DNA from: an uncultured Desulfuromonas sp.
GTDB taxonomy: Bacteria; Desulfobacterota; Desulfuromonadia; Desulfuromonadales; Desulfuromonadaceae
DNA: 64,000 nucleotides
NCBI RefSeq assembly: GCF_963676955.1
Contig: NZ_OY781461.1
Location: forward strand, 196,001-260,000
Direction: 5' to 3'
Positions 37,864 through 47,083 of this stretch are shown piece after piece. The first letter of the stretch is position 1. Each line of letters begins with the position of its first letter. The notes below the pieces were generated by a model. The model was not told the origin of the DNA and ran no database searches. It was given only the letters and a program-made list of their open reading frames with translations. The position numbers and the translations under genes are program-made.

Positions 37864-39219
37864 CTAGTGTAGTTTGCTGATAAACAGGGTCGCAGTTCCG
37901 AAATAGATCAGAATGCCGGTGATATCGTTGGAAGTCTGGACAAACGGAGTTGAGGCAATGGCCGGATCAATGCCGATGCGCTTGAAAAACGCCGGAGCCA
38001 GCACCCCCATGGTCGCCGCGACGGTCATGGCAATGGCCATGGCCGAGCCGACCACCATGCCCAGGTAGGGATTGTGGTGCCAGACAATGGCAATACAGCC
38101 CACCACCGTACCACACACCAACCCCATAATCAGGCCGACACGCAGCTCTTTAAAAAACACCTGGCGCAAGGTGGTAAAATCGATCCGCCCGGTGGCGAAG
38201 CCGCGCACGACAATGGTGGCCGACTGGCCACCGACGTTACCGCCCATGCCGGTGATAACCGGGATAAAGGAGATCAGGGCGATCACCTCTTTCAGGGTCA
38301 ACTGAAACCACCACATCAGATAACCGGTCACCACGCCACCAAGCAGGTTAACCAGCAACCAGGGCAGCCGCAGGCGGGCAATTTTGAACGACTTATAGCC
38401 GTACATCAGCTCTTCTTCACTGGCACCGGCCATTTTGTAAATATCTTCGGTGGCTTCCTGGCGCATGACGTCAATGACGTCATCGACGGTAATAATACCA
38501 AGCAACTTGTTCTGATCATCGACAACCGGAATCGCCAGAATATTGTACTTGGCCACCAATTGGGCGACCTCTTCCTGGTCGGTATCGGCGCGTACGCTGA
38601 TCACATCAGACGAAACAATCTCGCGAAGACAGCGGTTGGGGGGAACCATCAGCAACTGGCGCAAGGAAAGCACGCCGACCAGATGGTTGTGTACGTCGGT
38701 GACATAGAGGTAAAAAACCATCTCGACATCTTCGGCTTCCTGAAGCGCTTCGATGGCCTGGCGAGCGGTGATATCTTCACGCAGGGAGAAGATTTCCGTC
38801 GACATGATACCACCGGCGGTGTCCTCCTGGTATTGCATGAGCTGCTCAATTTCATCAGAGCAGTCATCCTGCATGCTGTCGAGAACCTCCTCAGCCAGTT
38901 CTTCCGGCATATTCTGGATAATATCAACGGCATCATCGTAAGGCATGTGGTGCAGCACATGGACGATGGTCTCTTTTTCGATCTGTTCGAGCAACTGGGC
39001 GCTGACACTGTGCTCGATCTCCGACAAAACCTCGGCAGCGGTATCGACATCTTCGACCAGATGAAACAGCACGCGCTGTTCCTTCAGGTCAAGATAACGA
39101 AACAGATGGGCGATATCCGCCGGGTGGGTTTTTTTGAGGAGATTGTTCAGGTTGGGGTGGGCGCCGCGACGGATCAGCTTTCTGACCGTGTCCAGCAACA
39201 TTTGTACTTTTTGATCCAT
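37864..39219 (-). CDS. mgtE: Magnesium transporter MgtE
   Basis: 451 residues. Cytosolic N domain with repeated acidic helices (to about 130), two CBS domains (about 135-255) that sense Mg2+, and five transmembrane helices from about 285. The conserved pore stretch ITGMGGNVGGQSATIVVRG is intact. No M-box riboswitch was recognised in the 39220-39540 leader. Confidence 0.96.
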   Translation of the reverse strand: MDQKVQMLLDTVRKLIRRGAHPNLNNLLKKTHPADIAHLFRYLDLKEQRVLFHLVEDVDTAAEVLSEIEHSVSAQLLEQIEKETIVHVLHHMPYDDAVDIIQNMPEELAEEVLDSMQDDCSDEIEQLMQYQEDTAGGIMSTEIFSLREDITARQAIEALQEAEDVEMVFYLYVTDVHNHLVGVLSLRQLLMVPPNRCLREIVSSDVISVRADTDQEEVAQLVAKYNILAIPVVDDQNKLLGIITVDDVIDVMRQEATEDIYKMAGASEEELMYGYKSFKIARLRLPWLLVNLLGGVVTGYLMWWFQLTLKEVIALISFIPVITGMGGNVGGQSATIVVRGFATGRIDFTTLRQVFFKELRVGLIMGLVCGTVVGCIAIVWHHNPYLGMVVGSAMAIAMTVAATMGVLAPAFFKRIGIDPAIASTPFVQTSNDITGILIYFGTATLFISKLH

Positions 39220-39466
39220 AAACCACAGCCTCCGCCTGAACCGAAGCCTCCACGAAACCCAAGGCCCGACAACAGGTTGCAGGCCTTCACAAGGGAGTAC
39301 GTGGTGCTTTTATTCGTGATCGTTGCAAACTGAAACACATCGCGTCAGAAGAACTGTTGATGTGTAACAATTATCGGGGCAAATAGCAACCGCCAACACC
39401 GATCATTCCATCGCCCACCATGAAAACGTCTATCATTCATGGAGTGCTTTTTTTTACTTAAAACGC

Positions 39467-39495
39467 TTGACCCCAACAAACAATTTCTCTAATTT
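39467..39495 (+). promoter_or_regulatory. Probable promoter of the c7 cytochrome gene
   Basis: TTGACC, 17-nt spacer, TAATTT, 45 bp before the start codon. The remainder of the mgtE-cytochrome gap (39220-39466) shows nothing definite. Confidence 0.55.
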
Positions 39496-39540
39496 GTCGA
39501 TGGTGTAGTTCTATATTCTTTTTTCAGGAGGAAAAACAAC

Positions 39541-39810
39541 ATGAAGAAACTGATCGTAGCTATCATGCTGGTTGCTTTCGCTGCAACTGCCGCCTTCGCT
39601 GCTGACGTTGTCACTTACGAATGTAAAAAAGGCAATGTCACCTTTGACCACAAAGCTCACAGCGCAAAGAGCGAATGTAAAGTATGTCACGGTGATGCAG
39701 CTCCGGCAAAAATCGCCATCGACAAAAAAGCGGCTCACGGCGCAGCGTGCAAAGACTGCCACAAAGCCAACGGTGGTCCTACCAAATGTGGTGGTTGCCA
39801 CGTAAAATAA
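39541..39810 (+). CDS. Triheme cytochrome c7 (PpcA family), first copy
   Basis: 89 residues with a signal peptide cut after AFA, leaving a mature protein of about 69 residues starting ADVVTYE. Three heme motifs: CKVCH, CKDCH, CGGCH. The sixth ligands are His in FDHKAH and AAHGAAC. These periplasmic proteins carry electrons from the inner membrane toward outer-surface reductases. An extra Cys (YECKKG) lies before the first heme; the D. acetoxidans protein, as I recall it, has Asn there. AGGAGG lies 9 nt before the ATG. Followed by its own terminator. Confidence 0.95.
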   Translation: MKKLIVAIMLVAFAATAAFAADVVTYECKKGNVTFDHKAHSAKSECKVCHGDAAPAKIAIDKKAAHGAACKDCHKANGGPTKCGGCHVK

Positions 39811-39842
39811 GTCATCACGACTTATGACGGGCAAACATTTTG

Positions 39843-39874
39843 AAAAAGGCGTTGCCGCATGGCAACGCCTTTTT
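39843..39874 (+). terminator. Terminator after the first c7 gene
   Basis: Stem aaaaaggcgttgcc/ggcaacgccttttt, 4-nt loop, U-rich end. Confidence 0.9.
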
Positions 39875-40042
39875 CTTTTGCAAGACCCTCCACGAACTTG
39901 GTCGACAAAAAAACGCCACTAAAACCTGATGTTACAAAAATCCCTCCTGTATACAGTATCCATTTCAGCTTGACCTCATCATCCTCTTCCTTTAGATTAA
40001 AGAGCTTAAGTGCTTTTTTATTCATTTAACAGGAGGAAAAAC

Positions 40043-40330
40043 ATGAAAAAGCTCATCGTAGCTCTGCTTCTGGTCGCTGTGTCGGCTTCATTTTCGCTGG
40101 CATCAGACGTGATCACCTACGCCGAAGGCTGCAAGAAAGGCTCGGTTACTTTTGACCACAAAGGTCATAGTGAATTCGTTGAAAACGGCTGTAAAAACGC
40201 GGCCTGCCACGGCGACGCCACCCCGGCAAAGATTGCCGTCGACAAAAAAACCGCTCATGGCAAGATGTGCAAAATTTGCCACAAGCATACCGGCGGCCCC
40301 ACCCGCTGCGGCGAATGTCACGTAAAGTAA
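40043..40330 (+). CDS. Triheme cytochrome c7 (PpcA family), second copy with a CX4CH site
   Basis: 95 residues from the ATG at 40043 (AGGAGG ahead). Signal peptide cut after SLA. Two standard heme motifs (CKICH, CGECH), but the first is CKNAACH, that is C-x4-CH. Such spacing occurs in some c3 cytochromes and is not usual for c7. It also has an extra Cys before KKG, as the first copy does. The two copies are clear duplicates (KIAIDKK/KIAVDKK, GGPTKCGGCHVK/GGPTRCGECHVK). A separate transcription unit with its own terminator. Confidence 0.93.
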   Translation: MKKLIVALLLVAVSASFSLASDVITYAEGCKKGSVTFDHKGHSEFVENGCKNAACHGDATPAKIAVDKKTAHGKMCKICHKHTGGPTRCGECHVK

Positions 40331-40356
40331 CATCCTCTGCGACAAGCAAAACTAAA

Positions 40357-40397
40357 AACAGACCTGCTGCGTGACTGGAGCAGGTCTGTTCTTTTTT
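40357..40397 (+). terminator. Terminator after the second c7 gene
   Basis: Stem aacagacctgc/gcaggtctgtt followed by a T run (ctttttt). Confidence 0.85.
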
Positions 40398-40529
40398 ACA
40401 GTCCATGGCATCATAAAAAGGTCCGTGTTACTCTAAGGGACGCTCTCAACCCGTAAATGGTTCGACGAATTCAGGTCAAACTTGCAGCAATAAAACCATT
40501 CGTTTTCGCTGACGACACATGGAGCCGCC

Positions 40530-41408
40530 ATGAAACGCCCTTCCCCTTTTAGCCAGTCACGGCCGCCAACCGCATCAACCTGGCGTAACCGGCTGCACGA
40601 AATCATTTTTGAGGCGGAAACCCGGAGCGGCAAAATCTTTGACATTCTGCTGATCCTCAGCATCATCGCCAGCGTGATCATTGTCATGGTGGATAGTGTC
40701 AGCAGCTGGCAAGCCAGGTATGGCGATTTACTTCACGCCGCCGAGTGGGGATTCACCCTGCTGTTCACCGTAGAATATGTTCTGCGTCTGATGTGTATCG
40801 GTCGGCCATGGAAATACGCGACCAGTTTTTTCGGCATTGTCGATCTGCTGTCCATTCTGCCGACGTATCTGAGTTTGCTGCTGCCGGGCAGTAAATATCT
40901 ATTGGTCATTCGCGTGCTGCGCATCCTGCGTGTTTTCAGGGTATTAAAGCTGGTTCAATACCTGGCTGAAGCGGAAATGCTGTTGCGGGCGATCCGCTCC
41001 AGCACCCGAAAAATCGCCGTATTTCTGTTTGCCGTCGCCACTCTGGTGATTATCTGCGGTTCACTGATGTATGTGGTTGAAGGGGAGGCCAATGGTTTCA
41101 CCAGCATTCCACGCAGTATTTATTGGGCCATTGTCACCCTGACGACGGTCGGCTATGGTGATATTTCGCCGCAGACTGACCTGGGGCAGATTCTCGCGTC
41201 ACTGATCATGGTCCTGGGCTACGGTATCATTGCGGTGCCCACCGGCATCGTCACCGTCGGCCTGAGTCGCGCCGACAAGGCGGTCAGTACCGAAGCCTGT
41301 CCGAGCTGCAGCCGTGAGGGGCATGATCCCGATGCCCTGTACTGCAAATATTGCGGAGATCCTTTACACCCCTCGGATTCCCGATCTGAGGGAGAATCAA
41401 TCGAGTAG
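40530..41408 (+). CDS. Voltage-gated potassium channel with C-terminal zinc ribbon
   Basis: 292 residues. Six helices. S4 sensor [20 protein letters not shown] with Arg every third position, pore helix and filter [12 protein letters not shown]. The C-terminus adds a cytoplasmic CPSC...CKYC zinc ribbon (about 257-280), a less common extra. The present stop (TAG, 41406-41408) is made by the first bases of the adjoining group II intron. Without the intron the reading would still be ESIE-stop (TAA). Confidence 0.92.
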   Translation: MKRPSPFSQSRPPTASTWRNRLHEIIFEAETRSGKIFDILLILSIIASVIIVMVDSVSSWQARYGDLLHAAEWGFTLLFTVEYVLRLMCIGRPWKYATSFFGIVDLLSILPTYLSLLLPGSKYLLVIRVLRILRVFRVLKLVQYLAEAEMLLRAIRSSTRKIAVFLFAVATLVIICGSLMYVVEGEANGFTSIPRSIYWAIVTLTTVGYGDISPQTDLGQILASLIMVLGYGIIAVPTGIVTVGLSRADKAVSTEACPSCSREGHDPDALYCKYCGDPLHPSDSRSEGESIE

Positions 41409-41449
41409 GGTGAGGTGAGATGGTCAATTCTCACCTCATCCCTCTCACA

Positions 41450-41480
41450 GAACCGTGCGTACGGGCCTCGTACACGGCTC
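41450..41480 (-). ncRNA. Group II intron domain V
   Basis: 31-nt hairpin with the AGC catalytic triad near its base (gAGCCGTG) and the matching CACGGTTC strand. This is the most conserved part of the ribozyme and indicates an intact catalytic core. Confidence 0.85.
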
Positions 41481-41496
41481 CTGTTCATTCTTCTCT

Positions 41497-42765
41497 CTAA
41501 TAGCTCTGAGGCAGATAGCCCGTCTCTACTCTGCTTAGATCAAAAAGTCCCTGCTTTGCAAACCAGATGTTCGGCATTGCATAGTTGGCCAGGTTGCTGG
41601 CGGCATTGCGCCATGAGTTCATTTTGATGGCCTTGAACTCGCCCTGATAGCCTAGCTGCCGGAGTCTGCGGTGGAGCCGTTGCGGCTTTTTCCACAGTGT
41701 CAGCTGCTTGGCTCGCAGGCGTCGGCGAATCCAGCGGGACAGTTTTCTGAACTGCTCGCGGCAGTTGGCTACCCGGAAGTAGTTGGTGAATCCACGCAGT
41801 ACCGGGTTCAGGTCGTGGATGACCTTGGCCAGATTGACTGGTGTATTGCGCCGGGTGATCCGCTTCACCTTGGCTTTGAACTGTCGAACCTTCTCGCTCT
41901 GTATGCGTGTGTACCGGCTCGTGATGATGACTCCGAGATAGGGTACGCCTTCGCTGCTGTGAACAATCCGGCTCTTGCGTTCGTTGACCCTCAGGTGAAG
42001 GGTTTCTTCCAGATAGTTTCTTGCCACGTTGAAGGCGTTTTCCGCCCCGCTTCTTGATCCACACAGGATCAGGATATCGTCCGCGTAGCGGACGATTCGA
42101 TGCCCTCGGTTTTTCATGTGCTGGTCGAAGGCGTCGAGGTAGACGTTGGCGATTAGCGGACTGATCACCCCGCCTTGGGGGCTCCCTTGTTCGCTTGCTT
42201 GCCAGCCGTCTTGCGTCATGTTCCCGCTTTGCAGAAACAGCCGAATTAATCCCAGTATGCTTCCATCGGTCACCCGGCGACGAATGCTCTGGATGATCTG
42301 GTCATGGTCTAGGGTGTCGAAGCATTTCGACAGGTCCATGTCCACCACCCAGCGCCGTTGGTAGCGCCTGATAAACAGGCTGGCTTTGGCGATCGCCTGA
42401 TGGGCACTGCGGCCCGGACGATAACCGTAGCTGGACGGATGAAAGTCAGGATCAAAGATCGGCTGCAAGATGTCCAGCAGTGCCTGCTGGACGACACGGT
42501 CACGAACCGTCGGGATTCCGAGCCGGCGGACGCCGCCGTCAGGCTTGGGGATTTCTACCCGCCTCACTGGCTTTGGTCGATAGCTCTTGTCCTTGAGTTC
42601 GCCCACAAGGGCGGCGATTTCTTCCGGCAGGTGGTCGGCAAAGTCCTCTACGCTCTGGCCGTCGATTCCGGCCTTGCCTTTGTTGGACCTGATTTTCGCG
42701 TATGCCCGAAGTAGTCTCTGTTCGTGTAACAGCCGGTCGTAGAGACTGTAGTAAATTTTCGCCAT
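41497..42765 (-). CDS. Group II intron reverse transcriptase/maturase
   Basis: 422 residues from MAKIYYSLYD at 42765 (AGGAAG ahead); the longer frame runs into intron RNA. RT motifs: GKAGIDGQSVEDF, SYGYRPGRSAHQAI, DMDLSKCFDTLDHD, GSPQGGVISPLIANVYLD and the YADD active site (RYADDILIL). The maturase X domain follows (NYFRVANCREQFRKLSRWIRRRLR). No HNH endonuclease motif is visible at the end. Appears intact. It splices its host RNA and reverse-transcribes the intron into new sites. Confidence 0.95.
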   Translation of the reverse strand: MAKIYYSLYDRLLHEQRLLRAYAKIRSNKGKAGIDGQSVEDFADHLPEEIAALVGELKDKSYRPKPVRRVEIPKPDGGVRRLGIPTVRDRVVQQALLDILQPIFDPDFHPSSYGYRPGRSAHQAIAKASLFIRRYQRRWVVDMDLSKCFDTLDHDQIIQSIRRRVTDGSILGLIRLFLQSGNMTQDGWQASEQGSPQGGVISPLIANVYLDAFDQHMKNRGHRIVRYADDILILCGSRSGAENAFNVARNYLEETLHLRVNERKSRIVHSSEGVPYLGVIITSRYTRIQSEKVRQFKAKVKRITRRNTPVNLAKVIHDLNPVLRGFTNYFRVANCREQFRKLSRWIRRRLRAKQLTLWKKPQRLHRRLRQLGYQGEFKAIKMNSWRNAASNLANYAMPNIWFAKQGLFDLSRVETGYLPQSY

Positions 42766-43519
42766 CTCTTGTGCTTCCTGCGTTTTCCTTCCTCGACGGT
42801 GAGCGCGTTTTGCCTGCCCTTCCTGGCCCGAGTGCCGACCTTTTCTATCCCGATGGGCAATATGGCTGCGGCATGGTTCGGGTTGCTTGGACGTGGACGG
42901 TTCGTTGCGGCAGTCTGCTTTCCCCTCAACCGCATGCAACGTACCTCGCCTCGTCAGGCGACTTCGTGTCCGGCCCTACGCCTTGCCGTCGTTTCCGGAA
43001 ACTTTCGAATGAACTTCATCCCTTCGCGTTCTGATGAGGCTTTTGGCGCTCACCAGCCCCTGACGACTGAGCGACAGGTCATCCCGGTTTTATCCTCCAG
43101 TCTGTTACCAGCTTTCTCTGGCCGGGACTTCTTCACTACTACGGATTCATCTGCCACCTCGCACCGCGTCGAAAGACCTTGAGTCTCCTCTTGTGCCTTT
43201 CTTACCCGACGCCTTGACCGACAGCTTCGGGACAATACGAGGCTTCCCCAGTTACCTTCCGGCTCCCGGTAAACTACCCCATCCTCAATCACGCTACGGG
43301 GTACGATCAGGTATCGGGCTTCGCGTTATTTAGCACGCTTACCCCCCCCCGTAGCGCCGAATCAGGTTCGCTTGCGCTATGTGCAGTTTACTTCCTATCG
43401 CTTCCTTCAGACCCTGCCGTTGCCAGAAACGCCCTTGCGATTCGGATTGTCTTCCCCCTGATCGGGGCGACGCCTGTTTCTTTCAACAGGCCGGGTTTGC
43501 CAGCTCCGCTGGGCAAACT

Positions 43520-43556
43520 AAAAAACGGCAATTCCGATGGCGGAATTGCCGTTTTT
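43520..43556. terminator. Bidirectional terminator (FKBP gene and, originally, K+ channel)
   Basis: Perfect stem aaaaacggcaattccg/cggaattgccgttttt with a 4-nt loop, 22 bp from the FKBP stop. The intron is inserted immediately beside it. Confidence 0.9.
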
Positions 43557-43577
43557 ATGTCCGTGAAGTGGGAAGCT

Positions 43578-44309
43578 TTATTCCGCAGCGGCCGGTGTTT
43601 CTTCCGGGTCAACAATGCTGTGAAATTTGACTTCAAAAATCAGCAAGGAATTCGGCGCAATCACCTGCGCCATGCCCCGTTCGCCATAAGCCAGTTTCGC
43701 GGGAATATACAACTCCCAGGTCGCCCCTTCTTTCATCAGCTGTAACGCTTCGGTCCACCCGGCAATCACCCGATTCACCTGAAACTCGGCAGGTTCTCCA
43801 CGCTGATAGGAGCTATCGAATTCCGTTCCATCCAGCAAAGTACCGCGATAATCGACCCGAACGGTGTCCTCGGCAGTCGGGCTGGCGCCACTGCCGGCTT
43901 CGACCACTTTGTACTGCAAGCCGCTTTCCAGCGTGACAACGCCCTCTTTCTGACCATTTTCAGCCAGGAAGGCGACCTCAGCCGCAGCATTCTCCTCTGA
44001 CTGTTGCGTCATCTTCTGTTGATACTGTTCCATCATGTGCTGCTGAAATTCCTGCATGGTCGAGGCAATCTGCTCCTCAGTCATACGGGGCTCAGCATCA
44101 CCCTGACCATCTTTTATCCCTTGGACAACCAGATCGGCATCCAACTCAAACCCATTTTGTTTAAAGTTGCGGGCGATGTCCAATCCGACACTGTAACTGA
44201 CGCGTTGCTGCAGCGTCTCAACGCTGACCTCTTTTGACTCGGTTTGCTCTGTTTTACATCCCCCTAAGACGAGGGCCATCCCAACAAGCATGACGATCCA
44301 TAAACGCAT
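43578..44309 (-). CDS. FKBP-type peptidyl-prolyl isomerase, lipoprotein
   Basis: 243 residues. Lipobox LVLGGC (Cys18). Mip/FkpA-like N-terminal dimerisation helices (about 30-135: VSYSVGLDIARNFKQNG, Gln-rich coil). FKBP domain at about 145-235 (VRVDYRGTLLDGTEFDSSY, VIAGWTEALQLMKEG, IPAKLAYGERG). Assists folding of exported proteins in the periplasm. Acidic extension EETPAAAE at the end. Confidence 0.93.
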   Translation of the reverse strand: MRLWIVMLVGMALVLGGCKTEQTESKEVSVETLQQRVSYSVGLDIARNFKQNGFELDADLVVQGIKDGQGDAEPRMTEEQIASTMQEFQQHMMEQYQQKMTQQSEENAAAEVAFLAENGQKEGVVTLESGLQYKVVEAGSGASPTAEDTVRVDYRGTLLDGTEFDSSYQRGEPAEFQVNRVIAGWTEALQLMKEGATWELYIPAKLAYGERGMAQVIAPNSLLIFEVKFHSIVDPEETPAAAE

Positions 44310-44465
44310 ACGGTCTGTTCCTTTTTTGAATTGAAAACATTTTATTCAGCGGCCGCCGGATTACGGCCAGCGTAAAAACTATGACCAAAGTACAAATTTA
44401 CGTATAATATTGCCAATAAAAACTTGTGATTAGACTGTACACCCGCTCGCTGCGAGGATATTTCC

Positions 44466-45371
44466 ATGTTCAAACACCTGGTTACAACACTTCTGGCCTG
44501 CGTAATTTTTTCAGCCGGTTCAGCCATGGCCACCCCATTGAACGTTGTCGTCAGCATTGCCCCGCAACGCTATCTGGTTCACGCCATTGCCGGAGACCTC
44601 GCCGACGTGGCGGTGCTCATCGCTCCCGGGCAGACACCGGCCACCTGGGATCCGTCGCCGCAAAGCATGACCACCCTGGCGAAGTCGGACATTGTGTTTC
44701 CCATCGGCGTTCCCTTTGAAGAGGTCTGGCTGCCGAGACTGCAGCAGATGCTGCCGAATTTGCAAGTCGCGGACATTCGTCAGGGCATCACCCTGCAACC
44801 GATCAGCGGCCACCACCATCACGATGATGGTGAGGAGCACCACCATCATGATCATGACGAAATGATGGATCCCCATATCTGGCTCGACCCGCTTCATGCA
44901 ATCACGTTGGCTGAAAACATCACCCAACACCTGTGCGCTCTGGCACCACAACATCAACAGATTTTTACTGACGGCCTCAACCGACTGCGCGAGCAACTGC
45001 TCACAACCCATGAACAGGTGAAACAACAACTCGAGCATTTCCATGGCCGTCATTTTATGGTATTCCACCCGTCTTGGGGATATTTCGCCCGCCGTTACCA
45101 CTTGGAACAGCTGGCCATTGAAATTGACGGCAAGGAACCCAGTGGTGCCCAATTGGCGCAAACCGCCGAGCTGGCACGGGCTAAAAACGTCCGGGTGATT
45201 TTCGTCCAGCAGCAATTCAGCCGCAAGGCGGCACAGGCTATTGCCGACCAGATCGGGGCCCAGGTGGCGATTCTCGACCCGTTGGCAGAAGATCTGCCCA
45301 ACACCCTGTTGATGACCGCCGACAAAATCGCTCACGCATTGGAGACGCCATGGCCACAGCCATCGCATTAG
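44466..45371 (+). CDS. znuA: Zinc ABC transporter, periplasmic binding protein
   Basis: 301 residues. Signal peptide cut after AMA. Cluster A-I fold with metal-binding His residues. The His-rich loop GHHHHDDGEEHHHHDHDE (about 116-135) marks zinc-specific ZnuA rather than Mn-binding relatives. MDPHIWLDP follows. Overlaps znuC by 22 nt. A TATAAT hexamer lies about 50 bp ahead; no clear Zur box was recognised. Confidence 0.93.
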   Translation: MFKHLVTTLLACVIFSAGSAMATPLNVVVSIAPQRYLVHAIAGDLADVAVLIAPGQTPATWDPSPQSMTTLAKSDIVFPIGVPFEEVWLPRLQQMLPNLQVADIRQGITLQPISGHHHHDDGEEHHHHDHDEMMDPHIWLDPLHAITLAENITQHLCALAPQHQQIFTDGLNRLREQLLTTHEQVKQQLEHFHGRHFMVFHPSWGYFARRYHLEQLAIEIDGKEPSGAQLAQTAELARAKNVRVIFVQQQFSRKAAQAIADQIGAQVAILDPLAEDLPNTLLMTADKIAHALETPWPQPSH

Positions 45372-46099
45372 ACAACGTCAGCTTCAGTTACGATGACAGG
45401 CTGATTCTCGAAAACATTGATCTGACGTTGGACACCAGCGATTTTCTCGGCATCGTCGGCCCCAATGGCGGCGGCAAAAGTACTCTGCTCAAACTGATGC
45501 TCGGCCTTCTGCAACCGGATAGCGGTCAGGTGCGCGTGTTCGGCCAGACTCCGGAACAAGCCCGCACGCGTCTGGGCTACGTCCCCCAGTTTGCCACGTT
45601 TGACAGCGCGTTCCCCATCAGTGTTCAAGACACGGTACTGCAAGGACGCCTGGGCAAAACCCCGACGCTGCTCGGCTACTCGCGTCACGACCGGGAAATC
45701 GCCGAACAGGCCATGCGCGAAGCGGATATCCTCGATTTACACAAACGCCCCATGACCGCTCTGTCAGGCGGTCAACGCCAACGCGTGCTGATCGCCCGCG
45801 CCCTGGCCTGTGAGCCGGACGTGTTGCTGCTGGATGAACCCACGGCGAACATTGACCCGCATCACGGAGAAAATTTTTTCGACCTGCTGCATCATCTGCA
45901 TGAACGCATTGCCATTGTGCTGGTTTCTCACGATGTCGGTTTTGTTTCCCGCTGCGTGACCCGCGTCGCCTGCCTCAACCGCACCCTGGTCTGTCACAGC
46001 ACCAGCCCGGTGGACAGTGACACCATCAAGCATCTTTATGCCACGCCGGTAAGCATGGTTCATCACGACACCTGCCTCAATGCCAAGGATTGTTTATGA
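45350..46099 (+). CDS. znuC: Zinc ABC transporter, ATP-binding protein
   Basis: 249 residues. Walker A GPNGGGKST, Q-loop VPQFATFD, signature LSGGQRQRV, Walker B VLLLDEPTANID, switch His in LVSHDVGFV. Powers uptake through ZnuB. Stop overlaps znuB start as ATGA. Confidence 0.95.
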   Translation: MATAIALDNVSFSYDDRLILENIDLTLDTSDFLGIVGPNGGGKSTLLKLMLGLLQPDSGQVRVFGQTPEQARTRLGYVPQFATFDSAFPISVQDTVLQGRLGKTPTLLGYSRHDREIAEQAMREADILDLHKRPMTALSGGQRQRVLIARALACEPDVLLLDEPTANIDPHHGENFFDLLHHLHERIAIVLVSHDVGFVSRCVTRVACLNRTLVCHSTSPVDSDTIKHLYATPVSMVHHDTCLNAKDCL

Positions 46100-46911
46100 G
46101 TTTTTTCGATGCCATCGCCCAGCACGCCTTTCTGCAAAACGCTTTACTGGGAGGCATCCTCGCCAGTCTCACCTGTGGCGTGGTCGGCTCGTTTGTCGTG
46201 GTGCGACGCATTGGCTATCTGGCCGGGGGCATTGCCCACGCGGTTCTCGGCGGCATGGGCATCGCTTTTTTTCTCGGCAAAGCGCCGCTGGCCGGCGCCT
46301 TAATCGCCGCGCTTCTGGCGGCGATCCTCATCAGTTTCGTCAACCGTCGCGGCCATCAGCAGGAAGACACCATTATCAGTGCGTTGTGGGCGGTGGGCAT
46401 GGCCACCGGCATCCTGTTTATCGCCAAAACGCCAGGCTACAATGTCGATCTGATGAGTTATCTGTTCGGCAATGTGCTGATGATCTCCCGCCAGGATCTG
46501 TTGCTGATTGCCGGGCTTGACGGGGTCATCTTAGTGTTCACCGGCCTGTTCTTCAAACAACTGCTGGCGCTGTGTTACGACCCCGAATTTGCAACCTTGC
46601 GCGGTATTCGAGTGGAAACACTCAACACCTTGCTGTTGTGCCTGGTTGCGGTGACCGTCGTCATTCTGATCCAGATTGTCGGCCTGATCCTGGTGATTGC
46701 CCTGTTAACCCTGCCGGCGGCCACAGCTCGTCTTTACGCGGCGACCCTGGTCGCCATGATGGGCCTGGCAACCCTGCTCGGTCTCGCCATTACCAGCGGT
46801 GGCCTGGCCCTGTCCTACAGGTACGATTTGCCCGCCGGAGCCACCATTGCCCTGCTTTCCGGTCTGTGCTATCTACTCGCCATCATCTGCCCGTCGCGTA
46901 CGTTCCGCTGA
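46096..46911 (+). CDS. znuB: Zinc ABC transporter, membrane permease
   Basis: 271 residues from the ATG at 46096. About eight hydrophobic helices. ABC-3 family motifs GSFVVVRRIGYLAGGIAHAV and VGLILVIALLTLPAATA. Completes the znuACB operon for high-affinity zinc uptake. Confidence 0.94.
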   Translation: MSFFDAIAQHAFLQNALLGGILASLTCGVVGSFVVVRRIGYLAGGIAHAVLGGMGIAFFLGKAPLAGALIAALLAAILISFVNRRGHQQEDTIISALWAVGMATGILFIAKTPGYNVDLMSYLFGNVLMISRQDLLLIAGLDGVILVFTGLFFKQLLALCYDPEFATLRGIRVETLNTLLLCLVAVTVVILIQIVGLILVIALLTLPAATARLYAATLVAMMGLATLLGLAITSGGLALSYRYDLPAGATIALLSGLCYLLAIICPSRTFR

Positions 46912-47083
46912 GTGGCCTCCCTGGGGTAAACCACTCACCCAGAGGCTTGCCATCGGGTAAATCCCCCACCAACACACCTAATCTCTTCCCCGACAACACG
47001 CAACAAACCGGCGCCCCAAGCCAAGGCATACTATTTGCAAACAGTCTCTCGTTAACATTCACTTCCTACTTCATGAGGGGCGC

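Larger units (their letters stand above)
41406..43518 (-). mobile_element. Group II intron with ORF
   Basis: About 2.1 kb on the minus strand. Encodes a reverse transcriptase/maturase. Domain V is clear at 41450-41480 (GAGCCGTG...CACGGTTC hairpin) and a domain VI stem follows at about 41408-41445. The region 42766-43518 is the structured 5' RNA. Ends were placed by joining the exons: removal restores the channel stop codon directly beside the terminator at 43520. The 5' end would read GTTTG, off the GUGYG consensus, so it may be shifted by a base or more. Confidence 0.85.

Noticed and set aside
39220-39466. M-box riboswitch ahead of mgtE
   Set aside because: No conserved M-box elements could be recognised by eye in the leader.
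39822-40025. 67-codon minus-strand ORF between the c7 genes
   Set aside because: It spans a strong terminator hairpin, has no convincing ribosome site and no family similarity that I can see.
41497-42765. Reverse transcriptase as part of a diversity-generating retroelement or retron
   Set aside because: Its motifs and the adjacent domain V identify a group II intron maturase; no template/variable repeat pair or msr-msd structure was seen.
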